In this document: one piece after another, positions 40,247-47,592 of the stretch
Position numbering within the stretch: the stretch's first letter is position 1
How the letters are laid out: each line of letters begins with the position of its first letter
From: Phycisphaerales bacterium
GTDB taxonomy: Bacteria > Planctomycetota > Phycisphaerae > Phycisphaerales > UBA1924
Direction: 5' to 3'
DNA: 64,000 nt
Assembly: GCA_020831775.1 (NCBI GenBank)
Contig: JAFIFZ010000053.1
Location: forward strand, 1-64,000
Program-made: the position numbers and the translations under genes
The notes under the pieces: generated by a model
Database searches by the model: none
Seen by the model: the letters and a program-made list of their open reading frames with translations, nothing else
What the model was told of the DNA's origin: nothing

Positions 40247-41098
40247 GTGCTTGGAAAAACGATACAGATCTACTGCCCATCCGGCGATCCTCGTGGTGTA
40301 CGAATCGCGGAGATTACGACCCGCATCGTACAAGCGGTCGTCGCCCCCAGAGCGAGGCTGGAAGAAGCGGCGAAGCGTCAAGAGCTTGCCGGCGTAGGAG
40401 TCTACTTCTTGTTCGGCGAGTCCGACATCGGCGGACTTCCTGTCGCGTACATCGGAGAGGCGGAAGACTGCACCGTTCGCTTCAAGCAACACAATGCAAA
40501 CAAGGACTTCTGGAACATCGGGGTAGCGATTGTGTCCAGAACTGGTAGTTTCACGAAAGCTCATGTAAGAATGCTGGAATGGATGGCGATCGAGAAGGCG
40601 AAGGCTGCAGGCCGCTTTGATCTCGATAACGGAAATGCAGGCATGAAGCCGACCATGCCAGAGTGGATGGCCGCGGACGTCGCTGAGGTGTTCGAGACTG
40701 CGGATGTGTTGCTCAGTACACTAGGCTTCCCACTCTTCGAGCCAGCAGCTGAACAAAAGACCGATGTGGAGAATGTGTTTTTCTGCCGTCGTGGCGGTGC
40801 TGAAGCTCGGGGCATCTACAACGAGGAGGGCTTCGTAGTCCTAAAGGGCTCGATTGCACGCAAGAACACTACCGAGTCCTCCCATGATACGGTTGGTCCA
40901 AAACGCGAGGAACTTGTCGGCGCAGGTGTGCTGCTCAACACTTCGGATGGATATCAATTCCAGCGCGACTGGGCCTTCAGCTCGCCGAGTGCCGCTGCAG
41001 CGATCATCTGCGGCAGCAGTGCGAATGGCTGGGTTGAATGGAAAAACTCTCGCGGCCAAACGCTCGACGAAATCTATCGCCAGCCTTCGGCCGAATGA
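40247..41098 (+). CDS. GIY-YIG nuclease-like protein with DUF4357 C-terminus
   Basis: A 283-residue protein starting at a GTG (40247) behind GGAGAG; no ATG is suitable. Residues 40-80 (GVGVYFLFGESDIGGLPVAY, IGEAEDCTVRFKQHN) are the GIY-YIG motif with the later R and H. The C-terminal 60 residues (LVGAGVLLNTSDGYQFQRDW, SSPSAAAAIICGSSANGWVEWK) are DUF4357, often found at the end of defence and restriction proteins. It is the last gene of the DUF499 operon, 14 bases after the helicase. It may cut unmodified DNA. Confidence 0.82.
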   Translation: MLGKTIQIYCPSGDPRGVRIAEITTRIVQAVVAPRARLEEAAKRQELAGVGVYFLFGESDIGGLPVAYIGEAEDCTVRFKQHNANKDFWNIGVAIVSRTGSFTKAHVRMLEWMAIEKAKAAGRFDLDNGNAGMKPTMPEWMAADVAEVFETADVLLSTLGFPLFEPAAEQKTDVENVFFCRRGGAEARGIYNEEGFVVLKGSIARKNTTESSHDTVGPKREELVGAGVLLNTSDGYQFQRDWAFSSPSAAAAIICGSSANGWVEWKNSRGQTLDEIYRQPSAE

Positions 41099-41104
41099 CT
41101 CCCA

Positions 41105-41512
41105 TTACATGATCGATGTGGGCAGAGCGCTATTCGTGATGTTCGCCCATTGTCGCCGCTGCCTTGGCCAAGCCGCCGTAGTCACGATGTCCCTCAAATC
41201 CCTCTCCGTCACCGGATCCCGCCCCTCCGTCACCGGCGGCAGGAACAGGATCTCCTCCTGGATGTCCGGGGCCAGATGCAGCAGGTTCATGATCTGCGTC
41301 ATCCGCGGCTGGGTCACGCGGGCCAGAGCCGCCAGGTCGGTCTGGCTGCCCACGACGCCGTCCTGAAGCATCTTGTCGAACTTGATCGCCAGAGCCAGGA
41401 GCCGGGCGACTCGGGGCACTCGTCCGGGCGGCGTGGCCGGGGCCGGCCCGGTGACGATCCGCCGCCGGGTTTCGCGGACGCGGAAGTGGATGGGTCGGGT
41501 GACGGTGGTCAT
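41105..41512 (-). CDS. Small HTH protein next to the serine recombinase
   Basis: A 135-residue protein. PPGRVPRVARLLALAIKFDK and LAALARVTQPRMTQIMNLLHLAPDIQEEIL, then the FLPPVTEGRDPVTERDLRDI tail are typical of a family always found beside planctomycete serine recombinases. The middle is a helix-turn-helix. Its ATG overlaps the recombinase stop (ATGA), so it is co-made. A recombination directionality factor is one possibility, not shown. Confidence 0.72.
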   Translation of the reverse strand: MTTVTRPIHFRVRETRRRIVTGPAPATPPGRVPRVARLLALAIKFDKMLQDGVVGSQTDLAALARVTQPRMTQIMNLLHLAPDIQEEILFLPPVTEGRDPVTERDLRDIVTTAAWPRQRRQWANITNSALPTSIM

Positions 41513-43104
41513 GCCGCTTCCTCCTTGATGCGGTCGAGGAACGCCCGGATGCTCGTCGGCCGGAATGTCACGCTCACGCTCGAATTCACGGCGTCGTACT
41601 CCACGGCCGAGATCAGCAGCCGGATCAGCCGTGCCTGCTCACGCGGGATCAGGTTCTCCCACACGGGGTCGAAGCCCCGGAGAGCCACCTCCGCCTGGGC
41701 TTGGGTGATCGTCTCCGCGTCGAGCTCGGCGATCCGCTTCTCGACCTCGGGCAGCCGCCTGTCGCCCGTGGTGATCTGTTCGTGCAACTCGGCGATCCGC
41801 CGGGTAACGTCTGCATCCGCGAGCCCGCCCGCCGCGAGGGTTTGGAGCTCGCGGTGGCACCGGTCCAGGGTCCGCTTCACATCCGACCGCTCGGTGACCA
41901 GACCCTCGCGCTCCTCGGCGATCGTTGCGTGCGCGTCCGCCAGGACCTGCTTGAGCAGGGCGGGGTCAGACCCCAGCCCGCGGATCTCGTCAACGACCAC
42001 CCGCTCGATCTCCGCCGCGGGGAGCGACCGTGACGGGCACTCGGCGGCCCCGTTCTTGATGGCGTGCGTACACCGGTAGTAGCGGTAGAACCGCGGCCCG
42101 CCCTTCTTGTCCTTCGTGAAGGTGTGCGTTAGCGCGTAGCCGCACGACTTGCAGGTGATGAGCCCGCGAAGCAGGGCACCGTACTTGTTGCGGACCTCGA
42201 AGCCCCCGGTCCGGCCGTTGTACCGCAGCAGCTTCTGGACCCGCTCGAAGATCTCCGGATCCACGATGGCCTCATGCACGCCGTCGTAGATTTCGCCCTT
42301 GTGGGTGATCTTCCCGATGTAGACCGGGTTTATGAGGTGGTTGTGCAGCGTGGCTTTGTTGAAGGGCTTCCCGCCGATGACCTTGCCGGCCTTCTTCGTC
42401 ACCCGCTTCTTGTTGGTCCACTCGCGGTGGCGCAGCTCGCGGACGACCGGCAGCAGCGACTGCTTCTCCAGGTACAGATCGAACAGAGCACGGACCCGCA
42501 CGGCCTCGCGGGCGTTGACCACCAGCCGCGGGCTCGGCCCGGACCGGTCCACGTCGTAGCCCAGCACCGGCACGCCGCCGGCCCACTTGCCCTTGCGTTT
42601 CTGGGCCGCGATCTTGTCCCGGATCCGCTCGCCGATGATCTCCCGCTCGAACTGCGCGAACGAGAGCAGGATGTTCAGGGTTAGGCGACCCATCGAGCTC
42701 GTCGTGTTGAACTGCTGCGTCACCGAGACGAACGACACGCCTTTGCGGTCGAACGCCTCCATGATCTTGGCGAAGTCCATCAGCGAGCGGCTGAGCCGGT
42801 CGACCTTGTAGACCACCACGCAGTCGATCTTGCCCGCCTCGATATCGCGGAGCAGGTGCTCGAGCGCCGGCCGCTCCATGCTCCCTCCGGAGAAGCCGCC
42901 GTCGTCGTACCGGTCGGGCAGGCAGACCCACCCCTCGGTCTTCTGGCTGGCGATGAACGCTTCGGCGCTCTCGCGCTGGGCGTCGAGCGAATTGAACTCC
43001 TGGTCGAGCCCCTCGTCGCTGGACTTGCGGGTGTACACCGCACACCGCATACGGCTGCCCGGGGCCGGGGCCTCCTTCGGCCTATCGCGCTTGCGTACCT
43101 TCAT
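41509..43104 (-). CDS. Large serine recombinase (integrase)
   Basis: A 531-residue protein from the ATG at 43104. MRCAVYTRKSSDEGLDQEFN (catalytic Ser28), QRESAEAFIASQKTEGW, and VVYKVDRLSRSLMDFAKI are the resolvase-type catalytic domain; AGGVPVLGYDVDRSG opens the recombinase domain; LLRGLITCKSCGYALTH begins the zinc ribbon. A C-terminal coiled coil (about 395-475) follows, as in phiC31-like integrases. It should integrate and excise the element at the initiator tRNA. The start overlaps the DUF2924 gene stop (ATGA). Confidence 0.9.
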   Translation of the reverse strand: MKVRKRDRPKEAPAPGSRMRCAVYTRKSSDEGLDQEFNSLDAQRESAEAFIASQKTEGWVCLPDRYDDGGFSGGSMERPALEHLLRDIEAGKIDCVVVYKVDRLSRSLMDFAKIMEAFDRKGVSFVSVTQQFNTTSSMGRLTLNILLSFAQFEREIIGERIRDKIAAQKRKGKWAGGVPVLGYDVDRSGPSPRLVVNAREAVRVRALFDLYLEKQSLLPVVRELRHREWTNKKRVTKKAGKVIGGKPFNKATLHNHLINPVYIGKITHKGEIYDGVHEAIVDPEIFERVQKLLRYNGRTGGFEVRNKYGALLRGLITCKSCGYALTHTFTKDKKGGPRFYRYYRCTHAIKNGAAECPSRSLPAAEIERVVVDEIRGLGSDPALLKQVLADAHATIAEEREGLVTERSDVKRTLDRCHRELQTLAAGGLADADVTRRIAELHEQITTGDRRLPEVEKRIAELDAETITQAQAEVALRGFDPVWENLIPREQARLIRLLISAVEYDAVNSSVSVTFRPTSIRAFLDRIKEEAA

Positions 43105-43628
43105 TGCGTGCTCCTGCTCTGGCCGAGCCGGAAGAAGCGGAAGCCGTTGATGTGGCTCCCGGTGACGTGCTTGGCCACGCCGCTGAGCGTCTTGAACCGC
43201 TCGCCGTCGCACTCGAAGCCTTTGCCGTAGGGCAGAACCAACACCCGGATGGTCCGGCCCTGATACTCGCGGACGATCGCCGAGCCGGGGGCGGGCAGGC
43301 GCGGGTCGCGCTCCGCCTCCGGATCGAGACCCCGCGTCACCGTGGACGACCGTCCGGTCTGCGGCGGCGTCACGAGCGTCTTCGGGGCCATCACCCGCAC
43401 CTCGGCGTCGTCGGCAAGCTCTGCAGCACGCTTCCGCGCCCGCTCGCTCAGGTCTCCCTCAGCGTTGGCCTGGAGCCGCCAGGCGATCTTGCGGATGAGG
43501 TACGTCCGGTGTCGCGTCCGGGTCTGGTAGCCGTGCAGCTCGACGAACCTCTCCACGAGCTCGTTGGTGGACATGCCTTTCAGCGAATCGATCTCGACTT
43601 CGATCCGCGTCGCCGTTGCATGCTTCAT
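43101..43628 (-). CDS. DUF2924 protein
   Basis: A 175-residue protein from the ATG at 43628, with AGGAGG before it. LKGMSTNELVERFVELHGYQ, TRTRHRTYLIRKIAWRLQANAEG is the conserved DUF2924 N-part; the C-part REYQGRTIRVLVLPYGKGFECD, KTLSGVAKHVTGSHINGFRFF is the second half. It always stands before a large serine recombinase and is thought to help it, maybe by binding DNA. Stop overlaps the recombinase ATG. Confidence 0.85.
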   Translation of the reverse strand: MKHATATRIEVEIDSLKGMSTNELVERFVELHGYQTRTRHRTYLIRKIAWRLQANAEGDLSERARKRAAELADDAEVRVMAPKTLVTPPQTGRSSTVTRGLDPEAERDPRLPAPGSAIVREYQGRTIRVLVLPYGKGFECDGERFKTLSGVAKHVTGSHINGFRFFRLGQSRSTQ

Positions 43629-43654
43629 GCGGCCTCCTGTGGCTGGTGTCTCCA

Positions 43655-43903
43655 TCACTCGCACCCTTCACCCGCCGGTCGGGGTTTGGATCGCGTCGCC
43701 ACAGTGAGGCTCGGATCGCTCGGAAGTTCAAGGCATGTCGCCGCACCTTCTTCAACTTCGCGAGATGCCCGCGAAGCGGCGTCGCGTTCGATGCGAACCG
43801 CACGCACCAGGCCTCTGGCGAGGATGCGCGAGATCTCGTCCCGCCGTTCTTCGGATGTCATCGCTTCGGAGTTGCGCCGGCTGTCGTCGATCGCTCGTGG
43901 CAT
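43655..43903 (-). CDS. Small protein at the start of the integration operon
   Basis: An 82-residue protein from the ATG at 43903 with GGAG 8 bases before. MTSEERRDEISRILARGLVR is the recognisable core of a small family that precedes DUF2924 genes; the rest is Arg/Pro/Ser-rich. Motif site 4 lies 41 bases upstream. Unknown function. Confidence 0.6.
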   Translation of the reverse strand: MPRAIDDSRRNSEAMTSEERRDEISRILARGLVRAVRIERDAASRASREVEEGAATCLELPSDPSLTVATRSKPRPAGEGCE

Positions 43904-43943
43904 GGGTCGCTCCGGGGCGACCCGCGTGCATCGCGTCGTCGCC

Positions 43944-43960
43944 ACGGGTGACCTATGACG
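43944..43960 (-). promoter_or_regulatory. Repeated phage motif, site 4 (before the integration operon)
   Basis: Minus strand CGTCATAGGTCACCCGT, two differences from site 1 over the 15-base core. It stands 41 bases before the ATG at 43903, almost the same spacing as site 1 (39). GCGCACC lies 15 bases upstream of its CATAGG. Confidence 0.5.
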
Positions 43961-44284
43961 CACGGCACCAACGGTGCGCGCTTCGTTCACCACGGCGCAG
44001 CAGTTCGGTCATCGTCGCGAGCGATCCCTGCGATTGATGACCCTCGTCTTACCCGCTCGGCCGGTCGAACGGAGACTTCACCGCGGCGGGAGTCTCTCGG
44101 TTGGGCGCAGAGACTTCGAGGCGATTCGGGCGGAATGGTCGCCAACCGGCGACCGGACCGGTTATCTCGGCGTCCAGGCCAGAGACCACGCCACGGTTGA
44201 GGAGGGCTGGCCAACCGCCCCCACAGACGCGGGAACGGGGCCGATCGGGCCGGATGGACGGAGGAGTCTCTGGTCGGCCCGATC
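43961..44284. other. Non-coding right end of the element
   Basis: About 320 bases with no convincing gene. It should contain the right attachment site next to the tRNA 3' end. Because the left end of the element is outside the window, the att core cannot be seen by comparison. Confidence 0.4.
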
Positions 44285-44320
44285 CAAAAACCACAAAGCC
44301 GGCTGCTTTCGCAACCGGCT
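44285..44320 (-). terminator. Terminator downstream of the initiator tRNA
   Basis: Minus strand AGCCGGTTGC-GAAA-GCAGCCGGCT (44320-44297, one mismatch) followed by TTGTGGTTTTT. It ends the tRNA transcript. It lies just outside the tRNA 3' end. Confidence 0.75.
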
Positions 44321-44326
44321 AAGAAA

Positions 44327-44400
<74 letters not shown>

Positions 44401-44647
44401 ATCGGACACAGTTGTAGGCCGGAAGGACGCGAGGGTCAACGCGGCGAGGGCTTGCGCCCGCGCTCGGCAGCCTCCGCCTCGACCCCTCGCGACTCCAAAC
44501 CCACGGCGACGGTCCGTTCATCGCGGAGTGCGAAAGGTGTTGCCGCAAGTATATTTGTTGGAACACACACCTGGCCCGCGGGGTTCTATCCTCTGTCGTG
44601 GCGGATGGGCCGCCGCGGCCATTCAAGCCTCTCGACAGGAGTAAACG

Positions 44648-45598
44648 ATGCCACCGAAACTTCACGGCATCCACCATGTCACCGCACTCGCCAAGGACCC
44701 CTCAAGGAACATCCGGTTCTACCGCGATGTCCTCGGCATGCGGTTCATTAAGAACACCATCAACTTCGACGACCCCGGCACCTACCACTTCTACTTCGCC
44801 GATCGCGTCGGCACGCCCGGCTCGGTCTTTACGACCTTCCCCCACCCCCACGCCGGGCTCGGACGCAAGGGCGCGGGCGAGGTCTCCACGACCAAGCTGG
44901 CGATCCCCGAGGGCTCGGTCGGCTACTGGAAAGCCCGCCTCGCCGAGCACGGCATCAAAGACATCCGCGAGACCGGCGGCGGTGATCGCCCCACCACCAT
45001 CGAGTTCGAAGACCACGATTCCATGGCCCTCGCACTGGTCGAGCGCCCAGATACCCAGGCGCCGCTGGCGTTCGACTTCTGGGAGGACGGCCCGGTCTCG
45101 CGTGAACACGCGATCCGCAGGATCGACGGCGTGCGCCTTCGCGTCCGCGATACCGCGCCCAGCCGCGAGCTGCTGACCGACGCGATGGGCTTCGCGGTCG
45201 AGTCCGAGGGGGACGGGCGCCTGAGCCTCACGCTCGGCGAGGGCGGGTCGTCGCAGCGGCTGGAGCTAGTCGCCGACCCCGACGCCCCGCGGGCGCGGAT
45301 GGGCGCGGGCTCGATCCACCATGTCGCGTGGCGCGTCGCCGACGACGCCGACCACCTCGCGATGCAGCGACGGCTCATGGATGCGGGCGTCGGCGTCACC
45401 GAGGTCAAGGAACGCTTCTACTTCCGCTCGATCTACTTCCGCGAGCCCGGCGGCGTGATCTTCGAGATCGCCACCGATGGCCCCGGCTTCACGGTCGACG
45501 AAGACGAGGCGTCGCTGGGCACTTCACTGCGGCTGCCGCCGATGTACGAGGGCAACCGCAAGAACATCGAGCAGGCCTTGCCGGAGGTGAAGGCGTGA
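44648..45598 (+). CDS. mhqO: MhqO-like ring-cleaving dioxygenase (two VOC domains)
   Basis: A 316-residue protein from the ATG at 44648 with AGGAG. The N-terminal VOC domain begins GIHHVTALAKDPSRNIRFYR (metal His9), and the second begins GAGSIHHVAWRVADDADHL with IFREPGG and IFEIATDGPGF at the end (metal His and Glu). This is the pattern of MhqO/MhqA/LinE-type extradiol dioxygenases that open hydroquinone rings. It overlaps the esterase gene by GTGA, as in the Bacillus mhqNOD operon, which detoxifies quinones. Confidence 0.85.
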   Translation: MPPKLHGIHHVTALAKDPSRNIRFYRDVLGMRFIKNTINFDDPGTYHFYFADRVGTPGSVFTTFPHPHAGLGRKGAGEVSTTKLAIPEGSVGYWKARLAEHGIKDIRETGGGDRPTTIEFEDHDSMALALVERPDTQAPLAFDFWEDGPVSREHAIRRIDGVRLRVRDTAPSRELLTDAMGFAVESEGDGRLSLTLGEGGSSQRLELVADPDAPRARMGAGSIHHVAWRVADDADHLAMQRRLMDAGVGVTEVKERFYFRSIYFREPGGVIFEIATDGPGFTVDEDEASLGTSLRLPPMYEGNRKNIEQALPEVKA

Positions 45599-46263
45599 GT
45601 TCGACGAGCGTGTTCAAGCTGGATGTCCCCGGGCACTCCGCAAAGATCGAGGTGCTCTCGATCGGCCCGGACAATGCGACGGGTGTGCTGATCGGCGTAC
45701 ACGGGCGGGGCGGGCGCGCAGAAGACTTCGCGTCGGTCGCGACGCGGGTCGTGCCGGACGGTGTGCGCGTGCTGCTCCCGCAGGCCCCGGGGCAGACCTG
45801 GTATCCCAAATCGTTCATGGCCTCCACTTCTGAGAACCAGCCGGATCTCGACCGGGCGCTTGCGACGCTCGATGCGTTGGCCGAGAAGGTCCGCGCCTCC
45901 GGCGTCAGCAACGAGCGCATCGGCTGGATCGGGTTCTCGCAGGGCGCCTGCCTGACGCTGGAACACCTCGCCCGCAACCCCGCTCGATACGCGGGCGTCG
46001 TCGGCGTCTGCGGCGGCCTCATCGGCCCGGAAGGAACGGCCTTCGATCACCAGGGCGACACGGAGGGCACGCCGGTCTATCTCGGCGGGGTCGATCCGGA
46101 CCCGCACGTGGCGTGGTCGCGGATTGAGGCGACAGCGGGTGTCTTTGAAAGACTCGGGGCGAGGGTCACCTTGGAGCGGACGCCCGGCGCGCCGCACACG
46201 GTCCTCCCCCTCCACGCCGATCGGGCGGCGTCGATCCTCGGGTCCTTGGGAGACGCCTCGTGA
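45595..46263 (+). CDS. mhqD: MhqD-like carboxylesterase/phospholipase
   Basis: A 222-residue protein from a GTG that overlaps the dioxygenase stop. GVLIGVHGRGGRAEDFASVA holds the oxyanion loop, IGWIGFSQGACLTLEHLARN the nucleophile elbow G-x-S-x-G, VYLGGVDPDPHVAW the Asp and PGAPHTVLPLHA the His of the alpha/beta hydrolase triad. It belongs to the predicted esterase group with MhqD/YpfH. Together with the upstream dioxygenase it should process quinone-derived products. Confidence 0.82.
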   Translation: MSSTSVFKLDVPGHSAKIEVLSIGPDNATGVLIGVHGRGGRAEDFASVATRVVPDGVRVLLPQAPGQTWYPKSFMASTSENQPDLDRALATLDALAEKVRASGVSNERIGWIGFSQGACLTLEHLARNPARYAGVVGVCGGLIGPEGTAFDHQGDTEGTPVYLGGVDPDPHVAWSRIEATAGVFERLGARVTLERTPGAPHTVLPLHADRAASILGSLGDAS

Positions 46264-46622
46264 CCGTGTTCAGGCTGACGAAGATCGTGGAGGACGACCG
46301 GGGGGTCTCGGCGTTCGAGGACGCCGTGGTCCCGCTGACCGACTCAGGACCGATCGGCTCCCTCTCGGAGCTGATGCTGGCCGAGGGGGCGATTCTCCGG
46401 CTCTCCCCCGGGCCGTTCGATCACGACTGGCACCCGGCGCCGGCCCGCCAACTCCTCGTGCTGCTCGACGGCGAGATCGAGATCGAGGTCGGCACCGGAG
46501 AACGGCGCAGGTTCGGGGGCGGAGATGTGGTGCTGGCCGAGGACACCGAGGGGCGGGGCCACCGGACCGTGACGCTGAGCGAGGGTCCGCGGCGGTCGCT
46601 GTTTGTTCCGCTGGGCCTCTGA
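46260..46622 (+). CDS. Cupin-domain protein
   Basis: A 120-residue protein starting at a GTG that overlaps the esterase stop. One cupin: DHDWHPAPARQLLVLLDGEI, then EIEVGTGERRRFGGGDVVLA, EDTEGRGHRTVTL. It has the G-D-x(4)-P-x-G replacement GGGDVVLAEDTEGRGH, with His residues for a metal. Third gene of the operon, likely part of the same detoxification path. Confidence 0.8.
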   Translation: MTVFRLTKIVEDDRGVSAFEDAVVPLTDSGPIGSLSELMLAEGAILRLSPGPFDHDWHPAPARQLLVLLDGEIEIEVGTGERRRFGGGDVVLAEDTEGRGHRTVTLSEGPRRSLFVPLGL

Positions 46623-46669
46623 GGGCTGTCCGGCGATCTCTCTGCGTTCGGGCATGGGGTCGGTGAAGG

Positions 46670-46690
46670 CGGCGTGAATTTCTCACGCCG
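46670..46690 (+). terminator. Hairpin after the mhq-like operon
   Basis: Perfect stem CGGCGTGA (46670-46677) / TCACGCCG (46683-46690) with a 5-base loop and a weak TCTCTT tail. It sits directly before the next promoter and may end the operon. Confidence 0.45.
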
Positions 46691-46694
46691 TCTC

Positions 46695-46734
46695 TTGACG
46701 CGTGCCACGCCAGTAATGATAATGCGATATCATT
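46695..46734 (+). promoter_or_regulatory. Promoter with Fur/Zur-like palindrome
   Basis: TTGACG (46695-46700), exactly 17 bases, GATAAT (46718-46723). The palindrome AATGATA-ATGCGA-TATCATT (46715-46734) covers the -10, and a further GCATCA half follows. This is the look of a Fur-family binding site and would make the PEP-CTERM gene iron- or zinc-regulated. Confidence 0.6.
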
Positions 46735-46805
46735 CGCATCACTGCCCCGCGTCCGTCTGCGGGGAGGCAGAGAGAGCAAGCAGAGAGTAAGTAAGGAAGA
46801 CCACC

Positions 46806-47531
46806 ATGAACCGGACAATCTCCACCGTTGCCGCCGCGGGCCTCCTCGCCTTCGCCGGATCCGCCCACGCCGTGATCAACACCCACATCGGGATTGATGT
46901 CGTCGACGGCCAGCTCTCGACCCAGGGCTGGGTCGGCGGGACCGGCTACACCGGCGAGCTCCGCGTCTTCGTGCAGACGCTCGACCCGACGCTCTTCTTC
47001 AACGACGCCCCAGGCACCAACAGCCCCGGCGGCACCTTCGCCACCCCCGGCGCCATCGGCTTCAACTTCCTCGACGCCCTGCACGTCTGGAACCCGGGCA
47101 CAGAGCAGTTCGATGCCGCGGCCGAGAGCTTCACCATCGCCTTCGGCCTGACACAGTCGGCGACGACCGACACGGGCTTTGTCCCGGGCTTTGCGACAGC
47201 GGTCCGCGACGAGAACAGCCACCCGACCAACCAGGCCCAGTGGGGCCGCCACCACACCCACCACGACTTCATCCTCAACGGCGCGGGCGGGGCCGATCCC
47301 GCTGCCGGGATCTACATGCTCAACCTCGAACTGTACTACGAGGCGGGCGCCGGCAACACGACCACCTACGCCAACTCCGACCCGTTCTGGATGCTCTTCG
47401 GCCTGAACGCCTCGCCCGCCGAGCTCGAGACTGTTCGCGACTGGGTGCAGATCAACGTGGTCCCCGCACCGGGCGCGATGGCGCTCCTGGCCGGTGCCGG
47501 CCTGCTCGGCCTGCGTCGTCGGCGCGCCTGA
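46806..47531 (+). CDS. Exported PEP-CTERM protein with His cluster
   Basis: A 241-residue protein. An N-terminal signal peptide (MNRTISTVAAAGLLAFAGSA, cleavage after AHA at about 22) and a C-terminal VPAPGAMALLAGAGLLGLRR tripartite signal (P-A-P, hydrophobic helix, Arg cluster) mark a PEP-CTERM protein for exosortase sorting. The body holds GRHHTHHDFILNGAGGADPA, a His cluster that could bind a metal. It stands alone behind the Fur-like promoter, with a terminator after. No enzyme fold is seen. Confidence 0.82.
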   Translation: MNRTISTVAAAGLLAFAGSAHAVINTHIGIDVVDGQLSTQGWVGGTGYTGELRVFVQTLDPTLFFNDAPGTNSPGGTFATPGAIGFNFLDALHVWNPGTEQFDAAAESFTIAFGLTQSATTDTGFVPGFATAVRDENSHPTNQAQWGRHHTHHDFILNGAGGADPAAGIYMLNLELYYEAGAGNTTTYANSDPFWMLFGLNASPAELETVRDWVQINVVPAPGAMALLAGAGLLGLRRRRA

Positions 47532-47564
47532 GACCGACGCGACAAAGAGAAAATCCCGTTCACG

Positions 47565-47586
47565 CCCCGCTCCGGCGGGGTTTTTT
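47565..47586 (+). terminator. Rho-independent terminator
   Basis: CCCCGC (47565-47570) / GCGGGG (47575-47580) with TTTTTT. It lies between the PEP-CTERM gene and the convergent transporter gene. Confidence 0.8.
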
Positions 47587-47592
47587 CTGCGC

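Noticed and set aside
30542-41098. Calling the operon BREX or DISARM
   Set aside because: No PglZ, BrxL or Lon-like gene (BREX), and no DUF1998/drmB gene (DISARM) in the window. Only the ATPase/methylase logic is shared.
44401-44647. Promoter TATATT at about 44549 for the dioxygenase operon
   Set aside because: No -35 box at proper distance and no operator; too weak to list.
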